This document shows positions 17,401-25,518 of a stretch of 64,000 nt of DNA, piece after piece. Source of the DNA: Corallococcus sp. NCRR (GTDB lineage: Bacteria; Myxococcota; Myxococcia; Myxococcales; Myxococcaceae); NCBI RefSeq assembly GCF_026965535.1, contig NZ_CP114039.1, forward strand, positions 1,302,001 to 1,366,000, read 5' to 3'. The notes beneath the pieces were generated by a model, which was not told where the DNA came from, made no database searches, and saw nothing but the letters and a program-made list of their open reading frames with translations. Made by a program: the position numbers and the translations under genes. The first letter of the stretch is position 1. Every line of letters starts with the position of its first letter.

Positions 17401-18403
17401 TGGAGGGCTCGCGGACCTGCGGCAGCCCGGGCTCGCCAGCGCCCGCGTCGCGCAGGCGCGCCAGCACCACGTCACCCACCAGCCGCGTCACCACCGCGGG
17501 GACGCTCTCCTCCGGCGGCTCCGGCGCTTCGTCCAGATAGGTCTGGAGCGCGCGGGCCACGTCCGCGCAGCGGGCGAAGCGCTGACCGGGCGCGCGGTGG
17601 AGCATGCGCAGGATGATCTGCTCCAGCAGCGGCGACAGCCCCTCCACGAACTGCGAGGGCCGGGGCACCGCCGCCAGCGCGATGCGCCGCATGGCCTCCG
17701 CGGGGTTGTCCGTGTCGATGAACGGCCGGCGCGTGCACAGCTCCCACAGCACGACTCCCAGCGCGAACTGGTCGCTGGTGCCGGAGACGGGCTCGTTGCG
17801 CACCTGCTCCGGCGACATGTACCGCAGCTTGCCCTTGAGCACGCCCGTGCGCGTGCGGCTGGCGCGGATGGTCGCCTTGGCCACGCCGAAGTCCACCACC
17901 TTCGTCAGGCCGTCCAGGCGCACCATGATGTTCTGCGGGCTGATGTCCCGGTGCACCAGCTCCAGCGACTGGCCCTGGCTGTCGCGCGCGTGGTGCGCGT
18001 GGTCCAGCCCCAGCGCCGCGTCGCGGATCATCTGCGCGCAGACGCGGTGGGGCAGCGGCGTGCTGGCCCGCGCCGCGGCCTTGGCCAGACGGCCCAGGTT
18101 CTCGCCCTCGATGTACTCCATGGCGATGTAGAACGTGCCCTGCCACGCGCCGACCTCGTACAGCGAGACGACGTTCGGGTGGTTCAGGTGCGCCGCGACG
18201 CGCGCCTCGTCGAGGAACATCTCCACCGAGCCGTCGTGCTCCAGCAGGTCCGGCAGCAGGCTCTTGAGGATGACGGGGCGCTCGAAGCCGCTCACCCCCA
18301 CCTGACGTGCCAGGAAGATTTCCCCCATGCCCCCCACGGCCACGCGGCGCAGCACCGCATACCTGCCGAAGATGAGGGAAGACGGGGAAGCACCGGACAC
18401 CAT
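14414..18403 (-). CDS. Ser/Thr protein kinase fused to zinc ribbon, degenerate cyclase-like domain, AAA ATPase and TPRs
   Basis: Signalling protein of 1329 residues. Kinase domain 13-285: VAVGGMGEIF glycine loop, Lys47, HRDISPQN (151), DFG (171), SPEQ. It is an RD kinase with all catalytic residues. A zinc ribbon (CPRCG..CPACG) lies at about 336-355. Residues 480-605 resemble a class III nucleotidyl cyclase (PFGLPQAHAEDATRAL, GVGLERAQALADAA) but lack the metal-binding Asp residues. An AAA/STAND ATPase follows at about 640-960; its P-loop reads GPSGVGRSR, with Arg for Lys, and Walker B LLLLVDDMH near 785. The C-terminal third is TPR-like. The start is MVSGASP; an ATG at 18433 is in frame. Confidence 0.9.
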   Translation of the reverse strand: MVSGASPSSLIFGRYAVLRRVAVGGMGEIFLARQVGVSGFERPVILKSLLPDLLEHDGSVEMFLDEARVAAHLNHPNVVSLYEVGAWQGTFYIAMEYIEGENLGRLAKAAARASTPLPHRVCAQMIRDAALGLDHAHHARDSQGQSLELVHRDISPQNIMVRLDGLTKVVDFGVAKATIRASRTRTGVLKGKLRYMSPEQVRNEPVSGTSDQFALGVVLWELCTRRPFIDTDNPAEAMRRIALAAVPRPSQFVEGLSPLLEQIILRMLHRAPGQRFARCADVARALQTYLDEAPEPPEESVPAVVTRLVGDVVLARLRDAGAGEPGLPQVREPSNVSCPRCGQSTPATSRFCPACGNSLTPPAGDAAPKLLTPVSGNDVPRLARTPASGAAAPDLAMMPALREPPVHLGDEDLPDAPTAKAPARRGDGAVHEPPTDPTMEVPAPLASALAGPPAAHEDDEGPPALGDEAPGPTVKIRAMDAQAQMRRLTLLVVAGEPAQAARLREAVAQFSTRHHVEAMALSDTHWCLPFGLPQAHAEDATRALQCAEDLGGAGLNLRRGLESGVVRVSAEAGASRLSGVGLERAQALADAAVSGELLVGASVKSLLVEAGGVRIGMARELPGGTAWRVESGAPATRVDALVGRDEALTQAALVVEAACRSEGGARLFVGPSGVGRSRFLEAVAELATGASPRVVYAWGGDPRSAGALGLWRTVFAALSRAATGGDASLPPLSGLGFSEPEAAALWRRLARGAPQGGGLLPAGDGAVVDAIQRVAKPSGLLLLVDDMHRVDGPSLEMLAGLLAAKEPGVSLVATGDVDAVPTALASLPVTVLEGLSPSELNALLTASLGMALSPSLERAVADRVRGNPAHALALVRLLVSVGVLQRTEGGFQSNGPLSPAALPQGLGQALGARLELLPAASLRFLQRAAVEGSLFCAELVRASLLASDGASVLEDAEWVVPVPGQPGIFRFRSEEARQVLRERLSPSQLRSAHQELAEALEMVAFAQEPAREVRVADHLLGADAAGAPAACERAGDWFAARGEWRSAVEFFRWALGRAPGATAAVVRWQLDVLARAAGCLTQADPAAVDGLVTPWLDRVPVMQTPSRWAEVARRLAVAELKLGRVDDAEVRLGMVQGPAGADPEVEALVLCELARVREAKGETTAAVELLARAFQRMGNRTPHTTDFFWEHYLLLGRLQQRLGQLDRARVAFTRAAEQARSVGSAAGQARALSQLAGLRVLAGEPAQALSDLERALALAEQGGDAQEVARIHYNAGRLLVAGGRAPEARERLEQARERARVAGWREGEALAAQVLGAMEARAPRRGSGQ

Positions 18404-18542
18404 CGCCCTTGAACCGTACCCAGCGATCGCCATCCCCCGCCAGTCCCCGGCCCTTTGCTTTCGCACGGGGAGCCATTAGCCATTCCGCCCCCGTGTGGGG
18501 TCCTGGCGTACCGCGCACGATTCACATCGACCCAGCAATGTT

Positions 18543-20414
18543 TCAGACGGACCAGGTCAGCCGTCCGGCCTGCTCGGACGACCCGGGCGCGAGGGTCAAC
18601 GGCGACACATACAGCCCGCGCCGCTCCCGCTTCCACCAGGCCCCGGTGCGCTGGCGCTCCGACCGGGACGTCATCCGGTAATCGTGCAGCACCGCCCGTA
18701 CGAGCCGGGGCGGACGGTCTGGAAAGGGATTGGACGCGAACAGCCCCAGCACCTCCGGCGAGCCCTCCAGCAGCCGCTCCATCAGGGCCAGGAACCACGA
18801 CGGCGGCGACCCCAGCGCGGCGAACCACATCTGCCAGTCCAGCCGGGGCTGATGCGGAGCAACCTGCCGCGGTGGCCGGTCCACGCCCGACGTCTTGTAT
18901 CGGAACGGGTACTCCACCCAGTGCACGCCGTCATTCGAGCCCTCCACGGTGATTTCCGGCCGGTCCACCGTCATCACCGCGAACAGGCCGTAGGAGTTCA
19001 CCGAGTGCAGCGGCATCACCCGGTCCTCCAGCCAGTCCACCGCCCGCACCAGGCGCTCCGGACCGCGAGGCCACCACCCCGTCCGGCGCAGCTGCTCCAC
19101 GGTGCCCAGCGTGAGCAATGGCACCGCCGCGGCCATGGCCAGCGCCGTACCCGGCACCGACGGCCGCCGCGTGGGCCCGGCGTCGCGCCACAGCGCCTCT
19201 GGCAGCACGCGCCGCAGGGCCGCGTCGTCCAGCAGCCACAGCCCCAGGGCCAGCGACTGGACGTTGAAGAAGCCGTAGTTGCCCGTGGCCATGATGGCCG
19301 CCTGCAACGCGGAGAAGACGCCGAAGGCGGCCTGCCGCACGCGCCGGGGACCGAACGCGAGGAACGGCACCGCCGTCTCCGCCGCCAGCACCGCCGCCGT
19401 GCCCGCGTGGCGCACCCGGCGCGGAAGCTGATGCGCGGCCCAGCCGCCGCGCGTGGGCAGGGGCGCGGTCTCGAAGTACACGTCGCACGCGCTCAACTCG
19501 CGCCAAGTCCGGTCACCCGAGTGGAACTTGCTGATGCCCGACCCGAAGTAGAGCCGGAACACGAGCGTGCGGAAGAGGAACACCTCCAGCGCGGACACGT
19601 CCCGCTTCCCCAGCCCGGGCCTCACGCCGGCCGGCGCGGTGAGCGCGCCCAGCAGCCCCATCTCCAACAGCAGCACGTCCCACTGGAACGACAGGAACTC
19701 GCGCCCCAGTGACACATAGGACAGATACAGCGCCCACAGCGCGGCGGCGCTCGGGCGCGGGGCCACGTTGAAGAGCAGCGCCAGCGACAGCGCCTGTCCC
19801 ACGCGGCAGCCGCGCACCAGCGCCGCGTCCGACGCGTCCTTCCAGAACACGGAGGGACGGCGCCAGCGGCCCTGCGCGGCCCAACGCTCGGACTGCGCCA
19901 CGTCGCGGATGGGACGGATGCCCTTCTCTCCGTAGAGCCCCAGCACCTGCTTCCCCAGCGACGTGAAGGCGACGAGGAACGTGCCCCCCAAAAGGCGCAT
20001 GAAGGCCCAGCGCACCAGCCGGTGCTCCGCGGGCTCCGTCACGCGGCTGAACAACCACGTGTCCCATTTCGACGCGCGCCGGCGGTGGTGCGCGATGACC
20101 GAATACACCGCGCCCGCCACCTGCCGGACGCCGGGCGCCAATCCCAGCCGCGCGGCCAGCCGCGTGCTCCAGCGAGGCGACCAGGCGAGCATGCGGAAGA
20201 CGGCCTCCGCGCCGGACGAGCGGCGCCCCGACGGCTCCACCAGCTGCATTGCCCGCAGCATGTCCTTCTTCGAAATGCCCAGGAGCTTGAGCAGCCATCC
20301 GCTCCCCCGCGCGAAGCGCACCCGGCCGCCGGTGTCCTGGCGCCAGCGCGCCACCCAGCGCTTGCAGAAGCCGCAGTCTCCATCGAATAGCACCAGCGGT
20401 GGCATCTCGCGCAT
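18543..20414 (-). CDS. DCC1-like thiol-disulfide oxidoreductase fused to lipase maturation factor family membrane protein
   Basis: Protein of 623 residues. The first 120 residues are a DCC/DUF393 domain with FDGDCGFCKRW (CxxC near residues 14-17). From about residue 140 onward it is a multi-pass membrane protein of the lipase maturation factor family (SFQWDVLLLEMG, FRLYFGSGISKFHSGD, NYGFFNVQSLALGLWLLDD, EYPFRYK). I start at MREMPPLVL: AAGGAG lies 8 nt before the ATG. The CxxC domain may serve disulfide handling of a client enzyme; that is inference from the two families. It is divergent from the MBL-like gene. Confidence 0.85.
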   Translation of the reverse strand: MREMPPLVLFDGDCGFCKRWVARWRQDTGGRVRFARGSGWLLKLLGISKKDMLRAMQLVEPSGRRSSGAEAVFRMLAWSPRWSTRLAARLGLAPGVRQVAGAVYSVIAHHRRRASKWDTWLFSRVTEPAEHRLVRWAFMRLLGGTFLVAFTSLGKQVLGLYGEKGIRPIRDVAQSERWAAQGRWRRPSVFWKDASDAALVRGCRVGQALSLALLFNVAPRPSAAALWALYLSYVSLGREFLSFQWDVLLLEMGLLGALTAPAGVRPGLGKRDVSALEVFLFRTLVFRLYFGSGISKFHSGDRTWRELSACDVYFETAPLPTRGGWAAHQLPRRVRHAGTAAVLAAETAVPFLAFGPRRVRQAAFGVFSALQAAIMATGNYGFFNVQSLALGLWLLDDAALRRVLPEALWRDAGPTRRPSVPGTALAMAAAVPLLTLGTVEQLRRTGWWPRGPERLVRAVDWLEDRVMPLHSVNSYGLFAVMTVDRPEITVEGSNDGVHWVEYPFRYKTSGVDRPPRQVAPHQPRLDWQMWFAALGSPPSWFLALMERLLEGSPEVLGLFASNPFPDRPPRLVRAVLHDYRMTSRSERQRTGAWWKRERRGLYVSPLTLAPGSSEQAGRLTWSV

Positions 20415-20553
20415 CGGGTCGCTCCTTCGTCCAACGACAAAGGTGCGCGCGGCGGGCGGGATGCGAAGGGGCCAGGAGGGCTCGCTGGAGGGGCAGGCGG
20501 GCAGCGGAGCGGGCCCCCCTGTCACCTGGGGACAGGTGCCTAGCTTTGTCCGC

Positions 20554-21207
20554 ATGAGCGAGCCCAAGGCCCAGGCGAAGAAGACGGATGAAATCGTCCC
20601 CGGCGTGCACCACTGGACCGTCTCCGACGACCGGCTCGGCGGCATCCGCAGCGACGCCTACGCGGTGGTGGACGACGACGGCACCGTCACCCTCATCGAC
20701 CCGCTGCCCATCGACGAGAAGGCCCTGCGCAAGCTGGGCGACATCGACGCCATCGTGCTCACCGCGGGCAACCACCAGCGCTCCGCGTGGCGCCTGCGCA
20801 AGGCGTTCGGCGTACCCGTCTGGGCACCCGAGGGCGCGCAGGGCCTGGAGGAGAAGCCGGACTTCGAATACGTGAACGGCACCACGCTGCCGGGCGGCCT
20901 CAACACCTTCCAGACGCCGGGGCCCACGGAGGCCATGTACACGCTGTGGCTCCAGAAGAGCCCGCACGCCGTGGTGTTCATCTCCGACCTGCTGTCACAC
21001 GAGGGCCGGCGCACGCCCACCTTCGTCCCCGGCGAGTACCAGGACGAACCGCTGCGCACGCGCACCAGCATCCAGCGCATCCTGGACCACCTGCCCATCC
21101 AGACCGTCTGCTTCGCGCACGGCGCGCCCATCCTCAAGGACGGCGCCAGCGCCCTGCGCAAGGCCCTGGAAGAGGACGACGAGTTCCCGCACGCCCCCGC
21201 GCCCTGA
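20554..21207 (+). CDS. Metallo-beta-lactamase-fold-like protein lacking the usual HxHxDH motif
   Basis: Protein of 217 residues with the strand pattern of MBL-fold hydrolases: VDDDGTVTLIDPLPID, then IDAIVLTAGNHQRSA where active enzymes have THxHxDH, VVFISDLLSH where they have the bridging Asp region, and FAHGAPI near the last His. The first metal motif is thus reduced to a single His, so activity is doubtful. Start is the ATG of MSEPKAQ; no strong ribosome site. Cytosolic, no signal peptide. Confidence 0.7.
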   Translation: MSEPKAQAKKTDEIVPGVHHWTVSDDRLGGIRSDAYAVVDDDGTVTLIDPLPIDEKALRKLGDIDAIVLTAGNHQRSAWRLRKAFGVPVWAPEGAQGLEEKPDFEYVNGTTLPGGLNTFQTPGPTEAMYTLWLQKSPHAVVFISDLLSHEGRRTPTFVPGEYQDEPLRTRTSIQRILDHLPIQTVCFAHGAPILKDGASALRKALEEDDEFPHAPAP

Positions 21208-21212
21208 AGCCT

Positions 21213-22007
21213 TCAGCCCGGAGGCACTTCGCGCACCAGCACGTGGCCGTCGTCCTGGCCCGGAGGCACCAGCTCCAGCCGGGCCCCGGCCTCCGCCCGG
21301 TCCAGCAGCGCGCCCAGCGACAGCAGGTCGGTGACGGGGATGCGGACCGCGGGCATCGGCGCGGCGCCGCGGATCATCGCCTGGGCCACGCGCGACTCGT
21401 CACGCAGGTCCGTCTCGTAGACGAAGGTGCGCTCGTCGTAGTCGTGTCCCCCCGGGACGCGCCCCACCAGCCGCATGGGCCCCAGCCGCGAGTGCACGCG
21501 CACGGCGGGGTTGTCCCATTGGGTGATGCCGCGCAGCCGCTTCGCGCGCACCATGCCCAGCGTGAGCAGCTTCACCCACGCGGACGCGCCCCGCCCTGGC
21601 AGGAAGCTGAACAGCGACACCCCCACGAACAGCCCCGGCGTCAGCGACGGCGCCACGTAGCAGGCCGCGCCAATGGCCGACTCCTCGTCCGCCAGCAGCA
21701 GCCGCTCGCGCGCGGGGGCCTTGAGCAGCCGCGCGGGACAGCGCAACAGCCCGATGGCGCCGGGCAACAGGTACAGGTCCGACAGCACCCAACGCGGCAC
21801 GCCGATGCCGCCGAACGCCAGCTGATTGAGCGTGAGGTACTGCCGCGCGAGCTCCGCGTTGTGCTCCGCCAGCAGGTGCGTCACCGGGATGCCGTACGGC
21901 GCCAGGTCCAGCGACGGGACGTGCACGCCGGAGCCCAGCGCCTGCAATGACAGCTCCGGGGTCGAGGCGAAGAACTCCCGGGCCAGCGACGCGAGCTCAC
22001 CCGCCAT
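21213..22007 (-). CDS. Uncharacterised protein coupled to the DDAH-like gene
   Basis: Protein of 264 residues that I do not recognise. It has no signal peptide and no clear motif; the middle (TPGLFVGVSLFSFLPG) is hydrophobic but short of a convincing membrane helix. Its start lies 11 nt inside the upstream amidinotransferase-like gene, so translation is coupled and a shared task is likely. It is convergent with the MBL-like gene with only 5 nt between. Confidence 0.75.
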   Translation of the reverse strand: MAGELASLAREFFASTPELSLQALGSGVHVPSLDLAPYGIPVTHLLAEHNAELARQYLTLNQLAFGGIGVPRWVLSDLYLLPGAIGLLRCPARLLKAPARERLLLADEESAIGAACYVAPSLTPGLFVGVSLFSFLPGRGASAWVKLLTLGMVRAKRLRGITQWDNPAVRVHSRLGPMRLVGRVPGGHDYDERTFVYETDLRDESRVAQAMIRGAAPMPAVRIPVTDLLSLGALLDRAEAGARLELVPPGQDDGHVLVREVPPG

Positions 22008-22899
22008 CGGCGTCGAGGTCCTTCGCCACGACGTCCAACCGGTACTCCGGAGGAAGCGAGACGCGCGAGGCGTCCACCGACGCGCGCGACACGAGACAGC
22101 GCGACGAACCGCCGCCCTTCTCCGTCAGCTCCGGCATCGGCATGGACACCACGCGCATCCCCAGCCGCTCGAAGGTCTCCACGATGTGCGCGGGCATCAC
22201 CGTGGGCGCGAGCAGGTCCTTCCCCAGCGGCAGCCCGTTCGTCGCGTAGCGGCGGATGTCCGCCTCCGTCACCCGCACCAGCCGGTCCGCGCCGAAGCGC
22301 TGCTCCAGGAGCGCCACCGACTCCGGCGCCATCACGTCCGGGCACACCACCAGCCGGTCCACCGCCGGCAGGGGCAGCACCGCCATGTTCCCGTGGAACG
22401 CGGGCTCGCGCACCTGCACGCGCAGCACCTCGCCGGGGAAGTACCGCTGGGCCGCCTCCAGCCCGTCGAGCGTCGTGCGCCCGCCCCAGAACAGCAGCGT
22501 CACGCCGTCGAACGTGGCCACGTCACCGTGCGCCTCCCAGATGCCCACGCCGGGGTCCACGACCTCCAGGCCCAGGCGCTTCGCCAGCGGCGTCCAGTGG
22601 TCGCGCTCCGCGAAGCGATGCACGCTCATCATCCTGGGCAGCAGGAACAGCGGGGCCTGGCCCTCGCGCGCCACCACCTGGCCGCACTCGGCCGCGTAGG
22701 GCATGCCCGTCAGCGCGTCAGACGGCGAGGGCAGCGCCACCACCGTGCCGCCTCGGGACTCGATGTGCCGGGCGAGCGTCAGCCACTCCCGCCGCGCGCC
22801 GCGCGCATCCGCCGGGGCGGCCTCGCGGCTGCGGAAGTTCGAACGGCCTCGCAACGCCCAGCCCCGGCCCGGGGGCGACATCAGGAAGAGGTCCATCAT
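21997..22899 (-). CDS. Dimethylarginine dimethylaminohydrolase/amidinotransferase-family hydrolase
   Basis: Guanidino-group-modifying enzyme fold of 300 residues. The catalytic His is in FHGNMAVLPL, about residue 165, and the nucleophilic Cys in GGGSSRCLVSR, about residue 268, a layout typical of DDAH and related enzymes; EAHGDVATFDG before them supplies acidic residues of the fold. Likely substrates are methylated arginine or similar guanidines; the exact one is not shown. Two adjacent ATGs follow GCGAGG; either may start. It is the first gene of a two-gene unit. Confidence 0.82.
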   Translation of the reverse strand: MMDLFLMSPPGRGWALRGRSNFRSREAAPADARGARREWLTLARHIESRGGTVVALPSPSDALTGMPYAAECGQVVAREGQAPLFLLPRMMSVHRFAERDHWTPLAKRLGLEVVDPGVGIWEAHGDVATFDGVTLLFWGGRTTLDGLEAAQRYFPGEVLRVQVREPAFHGNMAVLPLPAVDRLVVCPDVMAPESVALLEQRFGADRLVRVTEADIRRYATNGLPLGKDLLAPTVMPAHIVETFERLGMRVVSMPMPELTEKGGGSSRCLVSRASVDASRVSLPPEYRLDVVAKDLDADGG

Positions 22900-23150
22900 C
22901 CCTCGCTTCTAGCCGCCGTCCGGAGCCCCCACAACGCATCTGTCCCGCGCCACCCGTCCGCCTGAAGTCCAGCCGTCCACCGCTCCACATTGGATGTTCA
23001 TTCCATCCTTGAGCGCGCTTTGCCCCGAAGCCCCTGCCTTCCTGGACAGATGGAGGAACGGGCGGCCAGACCCCATCTCCAGACACCGCGAGGCGCCCCC
23101 TTCCGCCTCGTCCGGTCCCCGTGCCGGGGGCCTTCTCCTGGAGCCAGACC
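22900..23150. other. Divergent spacer
   Basis: Holds the promoters of the DDAH-like gene and the small secreted protein. A slightly A/T-richer patch lies near 22985-23020; I see no clear hexamers. Confidence 0.4.
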
Positions 23151-23681
23151 ATGCACCTGCAATCCCTGTCGCGTATCGCCGCGTTCGCCTTCTGCCTGGG
23201 CACCGTCCTGTCCGCCACCGAGTCCCGCGCGGAGATCGCCCTGCTCACGTGTCCGGTGGGCACGTCCGCCACCACGTACAAGCCACCGCTCACCAACACC
23301 GCGAAGGACACCCAGGTCCACTCGGACGCCGTCTTCGGCCCCTGCACGGGCCTGACGTCGACGAACATCGCGTCCGCGCTCTTCACCTACGACGCGTTCG
23401 GCAAGTTCGCCTGCGGTCCGAGCACCGGCACCGCCAGCTTCACCATCCGGTGGAGCGACGGAACGACCAGCAAGTCCACCGGTGCCGTGTCCATCTCCCT
23501 GCGTCCCGCGGGAGAGGTCGTCGCCACCATCATCGGCAGCATCACCGAGGGGCGCTTCCAGGGCGGCACCATCAACTACACCGTCGTCCTGGCGCAGACG
23601 GACCTGCTCGCCTGCGCCACCACGGGCGTGCCCTCCGTCGCCGGTCCGGCCACGCTCACCCTGCTCAGTCTCGTGCCCTGA
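23151..23681 (+). CDS. Small secreted protein of unknown function
   Basis: Protein of 176 residues with a signal peptide (cleavage near ESRA-EIAL, residue 26). The mature part is Thr/Ser-rich and beta-stranded, with four Cys (TCPVG, GPCTG, FACGP, LACAT) that can form two disulfides. It has no family motif I recognise. GGAG lies 9 nt upstream of the ATG. It is likely periplasmic or extracellular. Confidence 0.75.
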   Translation: MHLQSLSRIAAFAFCLGTVLSATESRAEIALLTCPVGTSATTYKPPLTNTAKDTQVHSDAVFGPCTGLTSTNIASALFTYDAFGKFACGPSTGTASFTIRWSDGTTSKSTGAVSISLRPAGEVVATIIGSITEGRFQGGTINYTVVLAQTDLLACATTGVPSVAGPATLTLLSLVP

Positions 23682-23685
23682 GAAA

Positions 23686-23711
23686 GCAGGCTGGCAATTT
23701 GCAACGCCTGC
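23686..23711 (+). terminator. Possible terminator hairpin after the small secreted protein
   Basis: GCAGGC and GCCTGC arms enclose a smaller GCAA/TTGC hairpin, starting 5 nt after the stop codon. No T-run follows, so function is uncertain. Confidence 0.35.
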
Positions 23712-23807
23712 CCGTCCCCTCTCGTTTCCCTCCGAAAGGGGGTTGCCCCACCGCCCCGCGCGCATGGCATCCTCCCCATTTTTGAGCACAAACGGGGCTG
23801 GGGATTC

Positions 23808-25418
23808 ATGCACTTCGAGTTGGCCTTCGTGCTGCTCTTCTCCATCGCGACAGCGGTGGCGATCGCGGCGCGCTACTTCAAGTTTCCGTACACGGTGGCG
23901 TTGGTGTTGGCGGGCCTGGGCCTGGGCATCGTGCAGGCCTTTGAACCGCCGCACCTGACGAAGGAGCTGCTGTTCGCGGTCATCCTGCCGGGTCTGCTGT
24001 TCGAGGCGGCGTTCCACGTGGACTTCCGCAAGTTCATGAAGAACAAGCTGGCCATCACCTCCATGGCCATCCCGGGCCTGGTGGCGTCCATGGCGCTCAC
24101 GGCGCTGTTCCTGTCCCCGGTCATGCGGGGGATGAACCTGATGGCGGGCTTCGGCCTCATCCACGCGATGGTGTTCGCGTCGCTCATCGTGTCCACGGAC
24201 CCCATCGCGGTGGTGGGCCTGTTCAAGGCGCTGGGCGCGCCGAAGCGGCTGGCCATCCTGGTGGAGGGCGAGAGCCTGCTCAACGACGGCACCTCCGTGG
24301 TGCTCTTCACGCTGGTGGTGGGCGTGGCCGCGGGCCAGGAGTTCACCGTGGGCGGCGCGGTGATGGACTTCATCAAGGTCGCCGGCATGGGCGCCGTCAT
24401 CGGCGCGGCGGTGGGCTGGGCGGTGGGCAAGGTCATCCTGCGCGTGGAGGACGCCATGGTGGAGATCACCTGCACGGTCATCGCCGCGTACGGGTCCTTC
24501 GTGGTGGCGGAGCACTTCCACTACTCGGGCGTCATCGCGGTGGTGGTGGCCGGCATGGTGTGCGGCAACTGGGCGGCCCAGGAGGGCATGGGCCCCACGG
24601 TGCGCATCGCGGTGGAGAGCTTCTGGGAGTACCTGGCGTTCGCGCTCAACTCGGTGGTGTTCCTGCTCATCGGCCTGGAGGTGCAGCTGTCGTCGCTGCT
24701 CGACTCGTGGCTGCCCATCCTGCTGGCCTACGCCGCGGTGCTGCTGGGCCGCGCGGTGGTCGTCTATGGCGTGTCCGGCCTCTTGCGCTTCACGTCGGAG
24801 AAGCTGCCGTGGAAGTGGAGCGCGGTGCTCACCTGGAGCGGCCTGCGCGGCGCGGTGTCCATGGTGCTGGTGCTCGGCCTCCCGAACGACTTCGCCCACC
24901 GCGAGCTGCTGGTGAACATGACGTTCGGCGTGGTGGTGCTGTCCATCATCGTCCAGGGGCTCACCATGGCGCCCATGCTCAAGGCGCTGGGCATCACCGG
25001 CATCAAGGACGTCTACCAGGAGCAGTACGAGCTGGCCCGGGGCCGGCTGGGCGCCATCCACGCGGCGCTCGCGTCGCTGGAGGCCATGCGCCGCGCCCGC
25101 GAGATCCCGGTGGACACGCTGGAGCCCCTGGAGCGCGACTACCAGCAGAAGGCGCAGGCGGTGGAGCAGGAGATCATCGCGCTCAAGCAGCAGTCCAACC
25201 GCTTCCACGACGAGGAGAAGCAGGAGGCCATCCGCCGCGTCCTCGTCGTGGAGAAGGACGCCCTCTTCAGCGCCTACCAGCAGGGCACGCTCAACAAGGA
25301 GGTCTTCGAGCACCTCACCGCGGAGCTGGACGAGCGCATCGCCCAGGCGAAGGACGCGGAGGCCCACGTCCCGGAGGAGGACACCCCCGCCCCTCCTCCG
25401 CAGGCCCTGGCCTCCTGA
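23808..25418 (+). CDS. Na+/H+ antiporter, CPA1 (NhaP) family
   Basis: Cation/proton antiporter of 536 residues in the inner membrane. Twelve or so hydrophobic segments cover residues 1-400. The signature STDPIAVVGLFKALG then EGESLLNDGTSVVLF, with the ion-binding ND pair, is characteristic of CPA1. The last 130 residues are a charged, coiled-coil-like cytosolic tail (EAMRRAREI to DEEKQEAIRR). A ribosome site GGGGA lies 6 nt before the ATG. Role: sodium and pH homeostasis. Stands alone. Confidence 0.92.
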   Translation: MHFELAFVLLFSIATAVAIAARYFKFPYTVALVLAGLGLGIVQAFEPPHLTKELLFAVILPGLLFEAAFHVDFRKFMKNKLAITSMAIPGLVASMALTALFLSPVMRGMNLMAGFGLIHAMVFASLIVSTDPIAVVGLFKALGAPKRLAILVEGESLLNDGTSVVLFTLVVGVAAGQEFTVGGAVMDFIKVAGMGAVIGAAVGWAVGKVILRVEDAMVEITCTVIAAYGSFVVAEHFHYSGVIAVVVAGMVCGNWAAQEGMGPTVRIAVESFWEYLAFALNSVVFLLIGLEVQLSSLLDSWLPILLAYAAVLLGRAVVVYGVSGLLRFTSEKLPWKWSAVLTWSGLRGAVSMVLVLGLPNDFAHRELLVNMTFGVVVLSIIVQGLTMAPMLKALGITGIKDVYQEQYELARGRLGAIHAALASLEAMRRAREIPVDTLEPLERDYQQKAQAVEQEIIALKQQSNRFHDEEKQEAIRRVLVVEKDALFSAYQQGTLNKEVFEHLTAELDERIAQAKDAEAHVPEEDTPAPPPQALAS

Positions 25419-25441
25419 GCGGCCGGCCCGACGACCCGGCC

Positions 25442-25475
25442 GGGCCCTCCCCCTCGTATGAAGGGGCGGGGGCCC
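25442..25475 (+). terminator. Strong G/C hairpin after the antiporter gene
   Basis: GGGCCC..CCCCT pairs with AGGGG..GGGCCC around a 7-nt loop, beginning 24 nt after the stop. A second, smaller inverted repeat (CGGCCGG/CCGGCCG) precedes it. No T-run follows. It probably separates the antiporter from the lipoprotein downstream. Confidence 0.45.
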
Positions 25476-25518
25476 GGTATCGTCAGGGCCTTCCGGCAGG
25501 ACAGGAGAGGCGACGCGC

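Noticed and set aside
14588-18412. Plus-strand open frame of about 1270 codons opposite the kinase
   Set aside because: Its product is rich in Arg, His and Gln with no motif; it is a high-G/C mirror of the kinase gene.
23690-23705. Possible sigma-54 promoter (TGGCA ... TTGCA) before the antiporter
   Set aside because: The elements overlap with wrong spacing; the sequence fits a small hairpin better.
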